Assembly: GCA_947493745.1 (NCBI GenBank)
Contig: CANLSM010000001.1
Location: forward strand, 153,913 to 217,912
Direction: 5' to 3'
Length of the DNA stretch: 64,000 nt
Source: an uncultured Paracoccaceae bacterium
Lineage (GTDB): Bacteria; Pseudomonadota; Alphaproteobacteria; Rhodobacterales; Rhodobacteraceae
Within the stretch, counting starts at the first letter, position 1; each line of letters starts with the position of its first letter. The position numbers and the translations under genes are program-made. This document shows positions 18,525 through 27,159 of this stretch, in pieces. The notes below the pieces were generated by a model. That model was not told where the DNA came from. It saw only the letters and a program-made list of their open reading frames with translations, and ran no database searches.

Positions 18525-19386
18525 AGGTATCATTCTGGCAGGCGGGTCCGGCACGCGGCTCTACCCGATCACCCAGGCTGTCTCAAAGCAGCTTCTACCA
18601 CTCTACAACAAGCCGATGATCTACTATCCGCTGTCGGTCCTCATGCTGTCGGGGATCCGCGAGATCGCGGTCATCACGACGCCTGTCGATCAGCCTCAGT
18701 TCCAGCGTCTGATGGGCGATGGCAGTCAATGGGGCATCAAGCTGACCTGGATCGTGCAGCCCGAACCGGAGGGGCTCGCACAGGCCTATCTGCTGGCGGA
18801 GGAATTTCTCGACGGCGCACCATCGGCGATGATCCTGGGAGACAACATTTTCTTCGGCCATGACCTTCAGATGCTGGTGCGTGACAAGGCCGGGCAGCAT
18901 GAGGGCGGGACCGTCTTCGGCTACAAGGTCTCCGACCCCGAACGCTACGGCGTGGTGGAGTTCGACAAGGATGACCGGGCCATCTCGATTGTCGAGAAGC
19001 CCGAGCAGCCCAAATCCAACTACGCGGTCACGGGCCTCTATTTCCTCGATGCGCACGCGCCTGAATATGCAAAGTCTCTGAAACCATCCAGGCGCGGAGA
19101 GCTTGAGATCGCCGATCTTCTGGCGGTCTATCTGGCGAAAGAGCAGCTGGATGTGCAGCGCATGGGACGCGGCTTTGCCTGGCTTGACACCGGCACCCAT
19201 GACAGCCTGATCGAGGCGGGCGAGTTCGTGCGCACGATCGAGAAACGTCAGGGACAGCAGATCGGCAATCCCGAGGAGATCGCCTATTTCATGAAATGGA
19301 TCGATGCAGATGCGTTGAGAGCGCTGGCGGCCCCCTATCTCAAGACGGAATACGGGAAGTACCTGTTGGGCCTGATCACTGATTGA
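18514..19386 (+). CDS. rfbA: Glucose-1-phosphate thymidylyltransferase
   Basis: A 290-residue nucleotidyltransferase with the signature GIILAGGSGTRLYPITQAVS near the start, QPEPEGLAQAYLLAEEFL, ILGDNIFFGH and VVEFDKDDRAISIVEKPEQP. It forms dTDP-glucose, the first step of rhamnose supply. It starts with GTG inside the end of rfbD, consistent with coupling. It ends 3 bp from the convergent phosphatase gene. Confidence 0.95.
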   Translation: MQRKGIILAGGSGTRLYPITQAVSKQLLPLYNKPMIYYPLSVLMLSGIREIAVITTPVDQPQFQRLMGDGSQWGIKLTWIVQPEPEGLAQAYLLAEEFLDGAPSAMILGDNIFFGHDLQMLVRDKAGQHEGGTVFGYKVSDPERYGVVEFDKDDRAISIVEKPEQPKSNYAVTGLYFLDAHAPEYAKSLKPSRRGELEIADLLAVYLAKEQLDVQRMGRGFAWLDTGTHDSLIEAGEFVRTIEKRQGQQIGNPEEIAYFMKWIDADALRALAAPYLKTEYGKYLLGLITD

Positions 19387-19389
19387 CCT

Positions 19390-20175
19390 TCAGTCCTCCG
19401 GCGGATCGACAGAAGCGTCCAGTGCCTCAAGCACCCGGACCGAGCCGTCCGGGCGAACCAGCATCGCAGACAGTTTACCGGAGTAGTAAGCGCCGGTGTC
19501 CACCTGAATGCGCCCGGAGACAAGCCGCGCTTCATCGGTGATGGTATGTCCATGGGCCACCCAGACGCCGTCACCGCGCGGCGTCGAGAGGAACCGGGCA
19601 TGACCCCAGAGCAACGACTGATCGGTCTGTGCCTCCATGGGCAGACGGGGGTCCGCGCCGGCATGAACCACCCAAAGGTTGCCGCTGCTCCAGACGCTCG
19701 GGAGGTTCCGCAACCAGCGTTCCATGCTCGGACCAAGGCGGTTGTGCATCATCGAGACGACATTTCGGACAGGTCCGTCATCGGGCGACACACCGAAGCT
19801 CGCCATCGTGTCCAGCCCGCCGTTGAAAATCCACCGCTCCATGTATTCCGACGGATCATCGAGCCAGTCGAGCATCATGACCTCATGATTGCCCCTCAGG
19901 CAAACCAGCGCATCCGGTTTGGTCTTCTGCGTCTCGAAGAGCGTCCGCAAGACCGCCGCACCATCGGGACCCCGGTCAATGTAATCGCCGGTCAGCACCG
20001 TGACCGGGTCCTTAAGACCTTCCTCTCGGGTCACCGCAGTGATGTCATCCAGAAGATCTTTGAGAAGATCATGGCGGCCATGGACATCACCGACGACAAA
20101 TGTCGGGCGCAAGGGAGCGGGGTGCCCCATATCCTGTTTCTTCACCAAACCGGCCAAACGACTTAAGAACTTCAT
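19390..20175 (-). CDS. Metallophosphoesterase (serine/threonine protein phosphatase-like)
   Basis: A 261-residue calcineurin-like phosphoesterase. The metal-binding blocks are FVVGDVHGRHDLLKDL, LTGDYIDRGPDG, LVCLRGNHEVMMLDWL and WVVHAG followed by WVAHGHT. This is the PrpA/PrpB and ApaH-like organisation, so the substrate may be phosphoprotein or a nucleotide. The start is MKFLSRLAGLVKKQ; the longer upstream frame is not supported by a ribosome-binding site or family length. Its position beside the rhamnose/EPS genes and a BY-kinase would allow a role as kinase antagonist, but that is only a guess. Confidence 0.8.
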   Translation of the reverse strand: MKFLSRLAGLVKKQDMGHPAPLRPTFVVGDVHGRHDLLKDLLDDITAVTREEGLKDPVTVLTGDYIDRGPDGAAVLRTLFETQKTKPDALVCLRGNHEVMMLDWLDDPSEYMERWIFNGGLDTMASFGVSPDDGPVRNVVSMMHNRLGPSMERWLRNLPSVWSSGNLWVVHAGADPRLPMEAQTDQSLLWGHARFLSTPRGDGVWVAHGHTITDEARLVSGRIQVDTGAYYSGKLSAMLVRPDGSVRVLEALDASVDPPED

Positions 20176-20378
20176 GGGTTGGAAACTGAAGCGGTCGCCG
20201 CAGTTAGGCAAGACCTCATGCTGCTTCACGCATGAGTTGATTCTGGCCAAACCCATACCGGTCAAGAGGATGTGTTCTCTGTGCAAATGCGCACAACAGA
20301 CCTTTCAAAAAAGGGAAAAACGGTTGCCAAACCGGTGTTTGCTGCGTATTTTCGATACTGTTAAGGTTTGGGGGCGTT

Positions 20379-21008
20379 ATGAAGTTTTTTGGTATTGTGT
20401 TGTCAGCAATGTTGCTGATCGGCGGAGGTTCTGCTTCTGCCGCGACTTTTCCTACATTTGTGATCGACGGGTCCGCGTCAAGCATCGAGGTCGATTCGAC
20501 CATAGATCGTTGCCGCGGCTGCGGGCTGACGGCTGAGTTCTCGGATGGTGTGGATGGCTGGTCCTGGACACCGGCTTCCGCGAACGAGAGCGTGAGCATC
20601 GACAGCCTGATTGACTGGTCATTCGATGGTGCCATTGGTTTTGAGTTTTTCGAGGTGGCGGTGACACTTGCTTTCTCCGCGCCCGATGTGGCCTCAAGTG
20701 CGACGGATGGCATCGCCGGGTATTTCTCGATCTTCGGCTTCGTCAATGGCGGCATTCTGACCTGGGCCGCTTCGCCTGCGGTGGAATTCGCTCAGGGCTC
20801 GATCCTCGATGTCGATCTTGATCCGCTGCATTTCCTCGGTTTCGGGCCATCCTCGCTGGAGCAGACAACCGGTGTGACCTTTACCGGCGCTCCGATTGTG
20901 GCGCTTGCCGCAGTGCCGCTGCCTGCATCGCTCCTGCTGATGCTTTCTGGCCTCGGCGCTCTGGTTCTGGTTGGTCGCCGCAGGAAGGCGGTTCCTGCCG
21001 CAGCCTGA
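20379..21008 (+). CDS. VPLPA-CTERM sorting-domain protein (XrtD substrate)
   Basis: A 209-residue secreted protein. Signal peptide MKFFGIVLSAMLLIGGGSAS-A; low-complexity, Ser/Gly/Phe-rich middle with no recognised domain and one CRGCG pair of cysteines near residue 47. The C-terminus has VPLPA at residues 179-183, a hydrophobic helix SLLLMLSGLGALVLV and a basic tail GRRRK. This is the tripartite signal processed by exosortase XrtD, which is encoded 5 kb away. The protein is likely exported, cleaved at the VPLPA motif and delivered to the surface or matrix. It is monocistronic, with its own terminator. Confidence 0.85.
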   Translation: MKFFGIVLSAMLLIGGGSASAATFPTFVIDGSASSIEVDSTIDRCRGCGLTAEFSDGVDGWSWTPASANESVSIDSLIDWSFDGAIGFEFFEVAVTLAFSAPDVASSATDGIAGYFSIFGFVNGGILTWAASPAVEFAQGSILDVDLDPLHFLGFGPSSLEQTTGVTFTGAPIVALAAVPLPASLLLMLSGLGALVLVGRRRKAVPAAA

Positions 21009-21036
21009 CGGGCCAGGACCCTTTCAGGTCTGAAAG

Positions 21037-21063
21037 ATGCCGCTCCTCTCGGGCGGCATTTTT
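21037..21063 (+). terminator. Rho-independent terminator after the VPLPA-CTERM gene
   Basis: ATGCCGC (21037-21043) pairs with GCGGCAT (21053-21059) across a nine-base loop, followed directly by a run of five T. It lies 29 bp beyond the stop codon and just before the convergent CoA-transferase gene. Confidence 0.75.
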
Positions 21064-21068
21064 GTCTG

Positions 21069-22196
21069 TCAGCGGTCAAACTCCCGCCGCACACGGTCGG
21101 TGTCCGCTCCAAGCTCCGGGACCGGTCCGTATGTCGCGACCTCGCCCGGGACATGTGCACCGGGGGCCAGCAACTCGATCTCGCCCGCGCCTGTCTGAAC
21201 TGCAATCAGATTGTGCTGAGGGTGGCCGATAAGGTCCTCCGGTTCGGTCAGGCGGCCAAAGGCAATCCCGGCGCGCTGCAGCAAATCTATGTTCTCATCG
21301 CGCGAACGTGCGGCGAGCGCGCTACCCACCGTCCGATCCACTGTCTCGCGATTTTCCACGCGGGCGGAGTTGGTCTCGAACCCACTGCGACTTTCCAGAG
21401 ACGGATCCCCCAGCACGATATCGCAGAGCCTTGCCCATTCCCGCTCGTTCTGGATTGAGAGCAGAAGCGATTTTCCATCGCTGCACTCGAAGACCCCGTA
21501 AGGTGCAATTGTCGGATGCTTCAGACCGGCGCGCGAGGGCTCCTTTCCGCCATAGCGATATTGCAGATACGGCACGTTCATCCAGTCGGACATGGCGTGA
21601 AAAAGCGAGACCTCGATTGCCCGCCCCTCACCGGTCTTTCCCCGTCCGATCAGCGCCTGCAGGATCGTCTGATAGGCCGTCATGCCCGCAGCGATGTCAC
21701 AGACCGAGACACCGACCCGCGCTGGCCCGTGTTCGGTCCCGTTGATCGCACTCAACCCGCTTTCCGCCTGTATCAGCAGATCATAGGCTTTCTGGTCCTT
21801 CGCCGGACCGGTCGTGCCATAGCCCGAGATCGAGCAGATGATCAGGCGGGGAAATGCGGCGCGCAGGGTCTCGACCCCGAACCCCATGCGCTCGATAGCA
21901 CCGGGCGCAAGGTTCTGGATGAAGACATCCGCCGTCTCCAGCATGTTTCTCAAAAGCCCCAGGTCGGTCGGATTCTTGAGATCAAGACAGACAGACTCCT
22001 TGCCGCGATTGATCCAGACAAAATAGGCGCTCTGTCCTTTGACAAGTCCATCATAGCCACGGGCGAAATCCCCCTCGGGTCGTTCGATCTTGATCACCCG
22101 CGCGCCAGCATCCGCCAGCTTGCACGACGCATAGGGCGCGGCCACCGCATGCTCCAGCGAAACCACCAGAAGACCGTCGAGATCAGCCATGTTCAT
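21069..22196 (-). CDS. CaiB/BaiF family CoA transferase (family III)
   Basis: A 375-residue class III CoA transferase. The N-terminal SLEHAVAAPYASCKLADAGA and IERPEGDFARGYD, then NRGKESVCLDLK, and the active-site region KAYDLLIQAESGLSAI (nucleophilic Asp in YD) are all recognisable. The enzyme moves CoA between two carboxylic acids. The gene is divergent from a class I fumarase. Some members of this family act on mesaconate/C4-dicarboxylates, and some class I fumarases hydrate mesaconate, so a shared mesaconate/citramalate pathway is possible. The start is preceded by AAGGAG; a second ATG two codons downstream cannot be excluded. Confidence 0.8.
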   Translation of the reverse strand: MNMADLDGLLVVSLEHAVAAPYASCKLADAGARVIKIERPEGDFARGYDGLVKGQSAYFVWINRGKESVCLDLKNPTDLGLLRNMLETADVFIQNLAPGAIERMGFGVETLRAAFPRLIICSISGYGTTGPAKDQKAYDLLIQAESGLSAINGTEHGPARVGVSVCDIAAGMTAYQTILQALIGRGKTGEGRAIEVSLFHAMSDWMNVPYLQYRYGGKEPSRAGLKHPTIAPYGVFECSDGKSLLLSIQNEREWARLCDIVLGDPSLESRSGFETNSARVENRETVDRTVGSALAARSRDENIDLLQRAGIAFGRLTEPEDLIGHPQHNLIAVQTGAGEIELLAPGAHVPGEVATYGPVPELGADTDRVRREFDR

Positions 22197-22312
22197 CCTC
22201 CCCGCTCCTTGATGTCATTCTGCCATCCGAATGCAAGCCGAAAGCCGCCCGAGCTTTACCGGAGGGCTCAAAGCGATAAGCTTGGCCCGCAATCGTCATG
22301 AGGGCCATGCAT

Positions 22313-23956
22313 ATGACCGACAAGGGCTCAGTTCCGTTCCGTCCGATGTTTCAACCCGGACCGGATCAGACCACGTATCGTCTGCTTGGGACCGAAGGGG
22401 TCGAGGTCGCTGATCTTGGGGGGCGGTCCTTTCTGACGGTGACGGCGGAGGCTCTTGCCCATCTGACGGCTACCGCGTTCGAGGACGTCTCGCATCTCTT
22501 CCGCACCGCCCATCTTCAGAATCTCGCCGATATTCTGGATGACCCGGAAGGGTCGGCAAATGACCGCATGGTTGCACAGGAGCTGATAAAGAACGCAGTG
22601 ATCTCAGCCGCCCGTGCCTATCCTAGTTGTCAGGACACCGGCACCGCCATTGTCACCGGAAAGAAGGGGCAGGAGGTGCTGGTCTATGGCGACATGCAGG
22701 CCGCGATCTCGGAGGGCATTGCACGCACATGGGCCAGCCGGAACCTCCGGTTCTCGCAGATGGCGCCTCTTTCGGTCTTTGAGGAGGTGAACACCGCCAC
22801 CAATCTGCCCGCGCAAATCGATATCGAGGCGACGAGCGGCCGGACGCTCGACCTGCTCTTCATCGCCAAGGGGGGCGGGTCGGCGAACAAGACATTTCTA
22901 TATCAGGAGACCCGGCGCCTTCTGGAGCATGACCGGCTCATGGCCTTTCTGGATGAGAAGATCAGAACGCTCGGCACGGCGGCCTGCCCGCCTTATCATC
23001 TGGCAATCGTCATCGGCGGGCTTTCGGCCGAACAGACCCTGAAAACGGTCAAGCTCGCGTCCACCAAAGCGCTTGATACGCTGCCCACCTGTGGTGACGC
23101 GACAGGTCGCGCCTTCCGCGATCCGGTGCTGGAGGCAGAGGTGCATCAGTTGACGCAAGGCATGGGTTTCGGGGCGCAGTTCGGTGGCAAATACTTCTGC
23201 CATGATGTGCGTGTCATCCGCCTTCCGCGCCATGGCGGCAGCCTGCCGGTCGGCATCGGTGTCAGCTGTTCCGCGGATCGGCAGATCAGGGGACGGATTG
23301 ATACCAAAGGTCTCTGGCTGGAGCGGTTGGAGACCGACCCGGCACGCTTCCTGCCGCAGGTCGAGAAAGTGGGCGCTGATCCGGTTCGCATCGACCTCGA
23401 CAAGCCGATCTCCGAGATCAGGGTAGTACTTTCCGCGCTTCCGGTATCAGCAGCGGTGCTGATGTCCGGCACGATGATCGTGGCCCGTGACATGGTCCAT
23501 GCAGAGATGTCAAAGCGGCTGGCGGCGGGGGAGAGCCTGCCGGACTACATGCGCGATCATCCGATCTACTATGCGGGACCGGCGAAAACACCGGCAGGCG
23601 AGATCTCCGGTGCATTCGGCCCGACCACAGCGGCCCGTATGGACGCCTATCTTCCTGAACTGCAGGCGCAAGGCGCAAGCCTGATCACCGTGGCGAAGGG
23701 GAACAGAAACGCCGTGGCTGTGCGGTCCTGCAAGACCCATGGCGGTTTCTATCTCGGCTCCATTGGGGGAGCCGCCGCTGTGATCGGGCGGGACGTCATC
23801 GAGGCGCTGGAGCCGATAGATTTCCACGACTTCGGGATGGAGGCGGTCTGGCGCATCAGGGTCCGCGACTTCCCCGCCTTTGTCATCATCGACGACAAGG
23901 GCGGCGACTTTTTCGACCCGAAACGATTGAAAGACGCCGTCAGGACACAGCCCTGA
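22313..23956 (+). CDS. Class I (4Fe-4S) fumarate hydratase / mesaconase-like
   Basis: A 547-residue iron-sulfur hydro-lyase. The alpha part includes YPSCQDTGTAIVTGKKGQ and CPPYHLAIVIGGLSAEQTLK, the beta part GEISGAFGPTTAARMDAYLP, and KTHGGFYLGSIGG. Cysteines in SCQDTG, TACPPYH and GVSCSAD fit the cluster ligands. It interconverts fumarate and malate, and some homologues also act on mesaconate. Three in-frame ATGs (22298, 22307, 22313) are close together; I used the last because GAGGG lies nine bases before it. The end overlaps the convergent histidine kinase gene by 17 nt. Confidence 0.85.
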   Translation: MTDKGSVPFRPMFQPGPDQTTYRLLGTEGVEVADLGGRSFLTVTAEALAHLTATAFEDVSHLFRTAHLQNLADILDDPEGSANDRMVAQELIKNAVISAARAYPSCQDTGTAIVTGKKGQEVLVYGDMQAAISEGIARTWASRNLRFSQMAPLSVFEEVNTATNLPAQIDIEATSGRTLDLLFIAKGGGSANKTFLYQETRRLLEHDRLMAFLDEKIRTLGTAACPPYHLAIVIGGLSAEQTLKTVKLASTKALDTLPTCGDATGRAFRDPVLEAEVHQLTQGMGFGAQFGGKYFCHDVRVIRLPRHGGSLPVGIGVSCSADRQIRGRIDTKGLWLERLETDPARFLPQVEKVGADPVRIDLDKPISEIRVVLSALPVSAAVLMSGTMIVARDMVHAEMSKRLAAGESLPDYMRDHPIYYAGPAKTPAGEISGAFGPTTAARMDAYLPELQAQGASLITVAKGNRNAVAVRSCKTHGGFYLGSIGGAAAVIGRDVIEALEPIDFHDFGMEAVWRIRVRDFPAFVIIDDKGGDFFDPKRLKDAVRTQP

Positions 23957-25496
23957 GCGACGCTCTGGTCGGCAGCATGATCACAGCCGAAAGCCCGCCA
24001 CCGTCGCGGTCCACAAGGTCGATCTTGCCGCCATGGGCCTCGATGATCGACTTGGCAACCGGCAGGCCAAGCCCGGCCCCGTCGCCGTAACGCTCGGCTG
24101 CGTTTGATCCACGAAAGAACCGCTGGAACGCGTTCTGCTTGTCGGCATCCGTCATGCCGGGCCCGTTGTCCTCGACCGCGATCCGGTAGCCGTCCGGTGC
24201 CGGATCCAGCCTGATCACGATATCCGACCCACCATACTGGCGCGCATTTTCCAGAAGGATCAACAAGGCCTGACGGATACGCCCCTCGTCACATTGCAAG
24301 CTGGCCGAATTCAGATCGGTCACAACCTGCGCATTGCGCGAGCTTGCTCCGGCCAGAGCCTCTATCATCGGCACGATGTCCCTCTTGTTGATCCGCAGCC
24401 GTGTCTCACCCGCCTCATGGCGTGCGACGAAGAGCAGATCATCAACCAGCCGCGAGGTATGTGCTGCCGCATCGCGAACCACATTAAGGGCATCGCGGTA
24501 AGCTTCGGGCTCTTTCTCGCCGCGCAGGGCGATATCGGCCTCGCCCCGGATCACGGTCAGCGGGGTGCGCAATTCGTGGCTCACATCGGCCATGAGGCGT
24601 TTGCGGTTGGCCTCGGCGTATCGCACATCTTCGAGAAGTTTCTCCAGCTGTATCGTTCTGTCCCTGACGGTCTGCTCCAGATCCTCGTTGACGGATCGCA
24701 AAGTCGCTTCGCGCTGCCCGACCTTCTCGGCAAGCTCGTTCAGCGTGCGCGCCAGTGCGGTCAACTCGTCATCTCCGTCGGTCTTGATCCGGTGCGCGAG
24801 ATCCCCGTTCGACATGCGCATCGCGCCGCCGCTGAGCGCCGTCATGCGTTTCTCAAGAAACCGGCGCAGCGCCAGAAAACTGCCCACCGAGCCCAGAAAT
24901 GCCAGACCTCCGAAAAGTGCGGACAAATTGCGCATCAGCGACAGCATCCGGTCGGCGCTGGCGCGGGTTTCAGCGACCTCCTCGGCCTCCTCGGCAAGGG
25001 CCGCCTCGATCCGCTCCTGAAAATCGAGATCAATCTCGCTTTCCAATATCGTCGAAAGCTTTTCCCAGTTGCTGGCATCGTCGCCACTGAAATCACCTCT
25101 AGTGATCGACAGAAGTTCCGTGAAAATGGTCTCGATCTGCAACTCAAGAGCCGAGAGCGCGGCGAGTTCCTCGATCTCGTTCTCGCCTACAAGGTCGATC
25201 TCCTGACCGATCAGATCGCGGACCACGGCGATGTCTGCCCGGATCAAACTGATCAATTCCTCCTTGCGGGCACCATTGTCACGGCGACCGACAATCAACA
25301 CATCGCCGAACTGCTTGAACAGCTGATAGGTATGGCTGGAAAGCTTCAGATTGGCCGAGTAAACCTGCGTCGCCAGATCCAGCCGCTTGAGATAGAAAGC
25401 GGCCTGCCGGGAACTCCAGACCGACAGGAGGGCTCCACTGATCGTCAGGGCAAGCATGAAACAGAAGAACAGACTCAACCGTGTTTCGAGTTTCAA
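23940..25496 (-). CDS. Transmembrane sensor histidine kinase, no partner regulator nearby
   Basis: A 518-residue kinase. N-terminal helix about residues 7-29, periplasmic helical sensor region about 30-190 with many acidic residues, second helix about 191-210, then a HAMP domain and a coiled coil (LRSVNEDLEQTVRDRTIQLE). The H box is DVSHELRTPLTVIRGE; the N box ENARQYG, G1 VEDNGPGM and G2 GAGLGL are intact. No response regulator is encoded next to it. It lies 16 bp after the ABC exporter gene on the same strand, which suggests that it senses something connected with that exporter. Confidence 0.85.
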   Translation of the reverse strand: MKLETRLSLFFCFMLALTISGALLSVWSSRQAAFYLKRLDLATQVYSANLKLSSHTYQLFKQFGDVLIVGRRDNGARKEELISLIRADIAVVRDLIGQEIDLVGENEIEELAALSALELQIETIFTELLSITRGDFSGDDASNWEKLSTILESEIDLDFQERIEAALAEEAEEVAETRASADRMLSLMRNLSALFGGLAFLGSVGSFLALRRFLEKRMTALSGGAMRMSNGDLAHRIKTDGDDELTALARTLNELAEKVGQREATLRSVNEDLEQTVRDRTIQLEKLLEDVRYAEANRKRLMADVSHELRTPLTVIRGEADIALRGEKEPEAYRDALNVVRDAAAHTSRLVDDLLFVARHEAGETRLRINKRDIVPMIEALAGASSRNAQVVTDLNSASLQCDEGRIRQALLILLENARQYGGSDIVIRLDPAPDGYRIAVEDNGPGMTDADKQNAFQRFFRGSNAAERYGDGAGLGLPVAKSIIEAHGGKIDLVDRDGGGLSAVIMLPTRASLRAVS

Positions 25497-25512
25497 AATC
25501 TACTCCTCTGGA

Positions 25513-27159
25513 TCAGGCCACATGCCGGATACTGGCAAAATCTAGAGCGGGTCCCGGTTCCGACAATAGCCCGGACGCGGGTCCCGACGCCAGAAGCCTT
25601 CCGTCCTCCACATACCAGATCACATCCGCCTGCCGCGCAAGTGCCAGATCATGTGTCACGCAAAGCGTGGTTGCTTCGGTATCGCGCATCAGTTTGGCCA
25701 CCAGATTGCGACCCTGCGGGTCGAGCGCATCATCGGGTTCATCCAACAGCAGCAGCTTTGGACTTGCGAGAGAGGCGCGCACCAGATGAACGCGACAGAT
25801 CTCGCCCGAGGACAGGTTACGCCCGCCTTCCGCCAGCCGACCGTCCAGTCCTCCCAGACGATTAATCACATCTTGCAGACCGTAAGTCGATGCCGCCGCC
25901 AGGATTTCAGGATCAGGCACACGCCTTTGCTGACCCATCGTAAATGCGCGCCGCAGGCTGCCCCGCAGCAGGGGCGACCGTGGACCGACATAGCAGATAT
26001 CCCGCCGCGAAACCTTGCGACCATTCAGCATCACCTGGCCCTGTTCTGCGCTGTCGAGACCCGCGGCCAAGCCGAGAAGTGTCGATTTGCCCGCTCCGTT
26101 AGGACCAATGATCGCAACTCTGGAGCCAACCTTCGCCCGCACCGTGATATCGCGCAGGGACGCGGCAGATACCTTTGTAAAGGACAGGCCGGTCTTCGGG
26201 GCCGTGGGGCGAGACCGCTTCCGGGGCGGGTCCTGCGCGATATCAAGCAGATCGCAGCATTTACCCCGGGCAACCTGCCAGGCGCGATACCGATCCCACA
26301 CGCCCGCCAGCCTGTTGAGCGGCATGGCCAGGATCCCCAGCAGACCCAGCGATGCCGCAACCTCGGCTCCGCTCAGCCCGATCTGAAAGGCGGCAACCAG
26401 AAAGGCTGTTCCGGCAAAGGCCAGACAAATCTCGGGCACGGCAATCAGACCGGCGGCAATCGCAGCCCGTCTTACCGCCACCTGACGCAGACGGGTCGCC
26501 GTGCGGGAGAGCTTGGTTGCCTCCCGCCGGACGCGGCCCTGAAGGCGCAGTTCGGCGGCAACCGGAACGCGTTCGCTCATGTCACCGGCGATCCGTGCCC
26601 GCAGCTTGCGCAACCGACGATGCAGCGGGCTAAGCCCGATCTGAACGACGGCCATCATCAGAAACGCCGCAAGAAGTGCCACCCCGCCAATCGCCGCCAG
26701 TTGCGGGTTGAGCAACCAAAGCACCGCAAGAATGCCGGGAATAACGAAGCTGGCCGAGATGATGCGGACAACCCCGGCGCTCACCCACAGGCGGATGGCC
26801 GAGAGATCTCCGACAAACCGAAGCGACAAAGTACCGGACCGCCGTTGGGAAAGCATGCGCGGCGGCACTCTGGTGAGATGGAGAAAGAGGGTCTGTCGCA
26901 GCTCTGCCGCGAAGTGCTGACCTGCGTATTCGCCCGCGCAACGCTCTGCGACCCGAAGAAGTGCGATAAGGACACCCGATGCGATCAGGGTCGCCAAAGC
27001 GGCCTCGGGCATAGGGCCGTCACTGCTCAGTGCCGCAAAGACATCACGCGTCGCAAAGGCGGCGAAACCCGCGGCAATGGCCTGCACAATGCCAGCCAAA
27101 GCGATCAGCGCCAACGCGGGAGCGCGGCGCCGATCAGTTATCTTCGGAAAGGACGTCAT
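25513..27159 (-). CDS. ABC exporter half-transporter (fused permease and ATPase)
   Basis: A 548-residue protein with a transmembrane domain of six predicted helices (about residues 12-310) and a C-terminal ATPase. Walker A is GPNGAGKSTLLG, the Q-loop region is YVGPRSPLLRG (Pro-Arg instead of the usual Gln), the signature is LSSGEICR, Walker B LLLLDEPDDAL, H-loop VTHDLALA. The signature LSSGE differs slightly from LSGGQ. It probably works as a homodimer, because no second half-transporter is present. It overlaps the stop of the P-loop protein by 4 nt. Confidence 0.8.
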   Translation of the reverse strand: MTSFPKITDRRRAPALALIALAGIVQAIAAGFAAFATRDVFAALSSDGPMPEAALATLIASGVLIALLRVAERCAGEYAGQHFAAELRQTLFLHLTRVPPRMLSQRRSGTLSLRFVGDLSAIRLWVSAGVVRIISASFVIPGILAVLWLLNPQLAAIGGVALLAAFLMMAVVQIGLSPLHRRLRKLRARIAGDMSERVPVAAELRLQGRVRREATKLSRTATRLRQVAVRRAAIAAGLIAVPEICLAFAGTAFLVAAFQIGLSGAEVAASLGLLGILAMPLNRLAGVWDRYRAWQVARGKCCDLLDIAQDPPRKRSRPTAPKTGLSFTKVSAASLRDITVRAKVGSRVAIIGPNGAGKSTLLGLAAGLDSAEQGQVMLNGRKVSRRDICYVGPRSPLLRGSLRRAFTMGQQRRVPDPEILAAASTYGLQDVINRLGGLDGRLAEGGRNLSSGEICRVHLVRASLASPKLLLLDEPDDALDPQGRNLVAKLMRDTEATTLCVTHDLALARQADVIWYVEDGRLLASGPASGLLSEPGPALDFASIRHVA

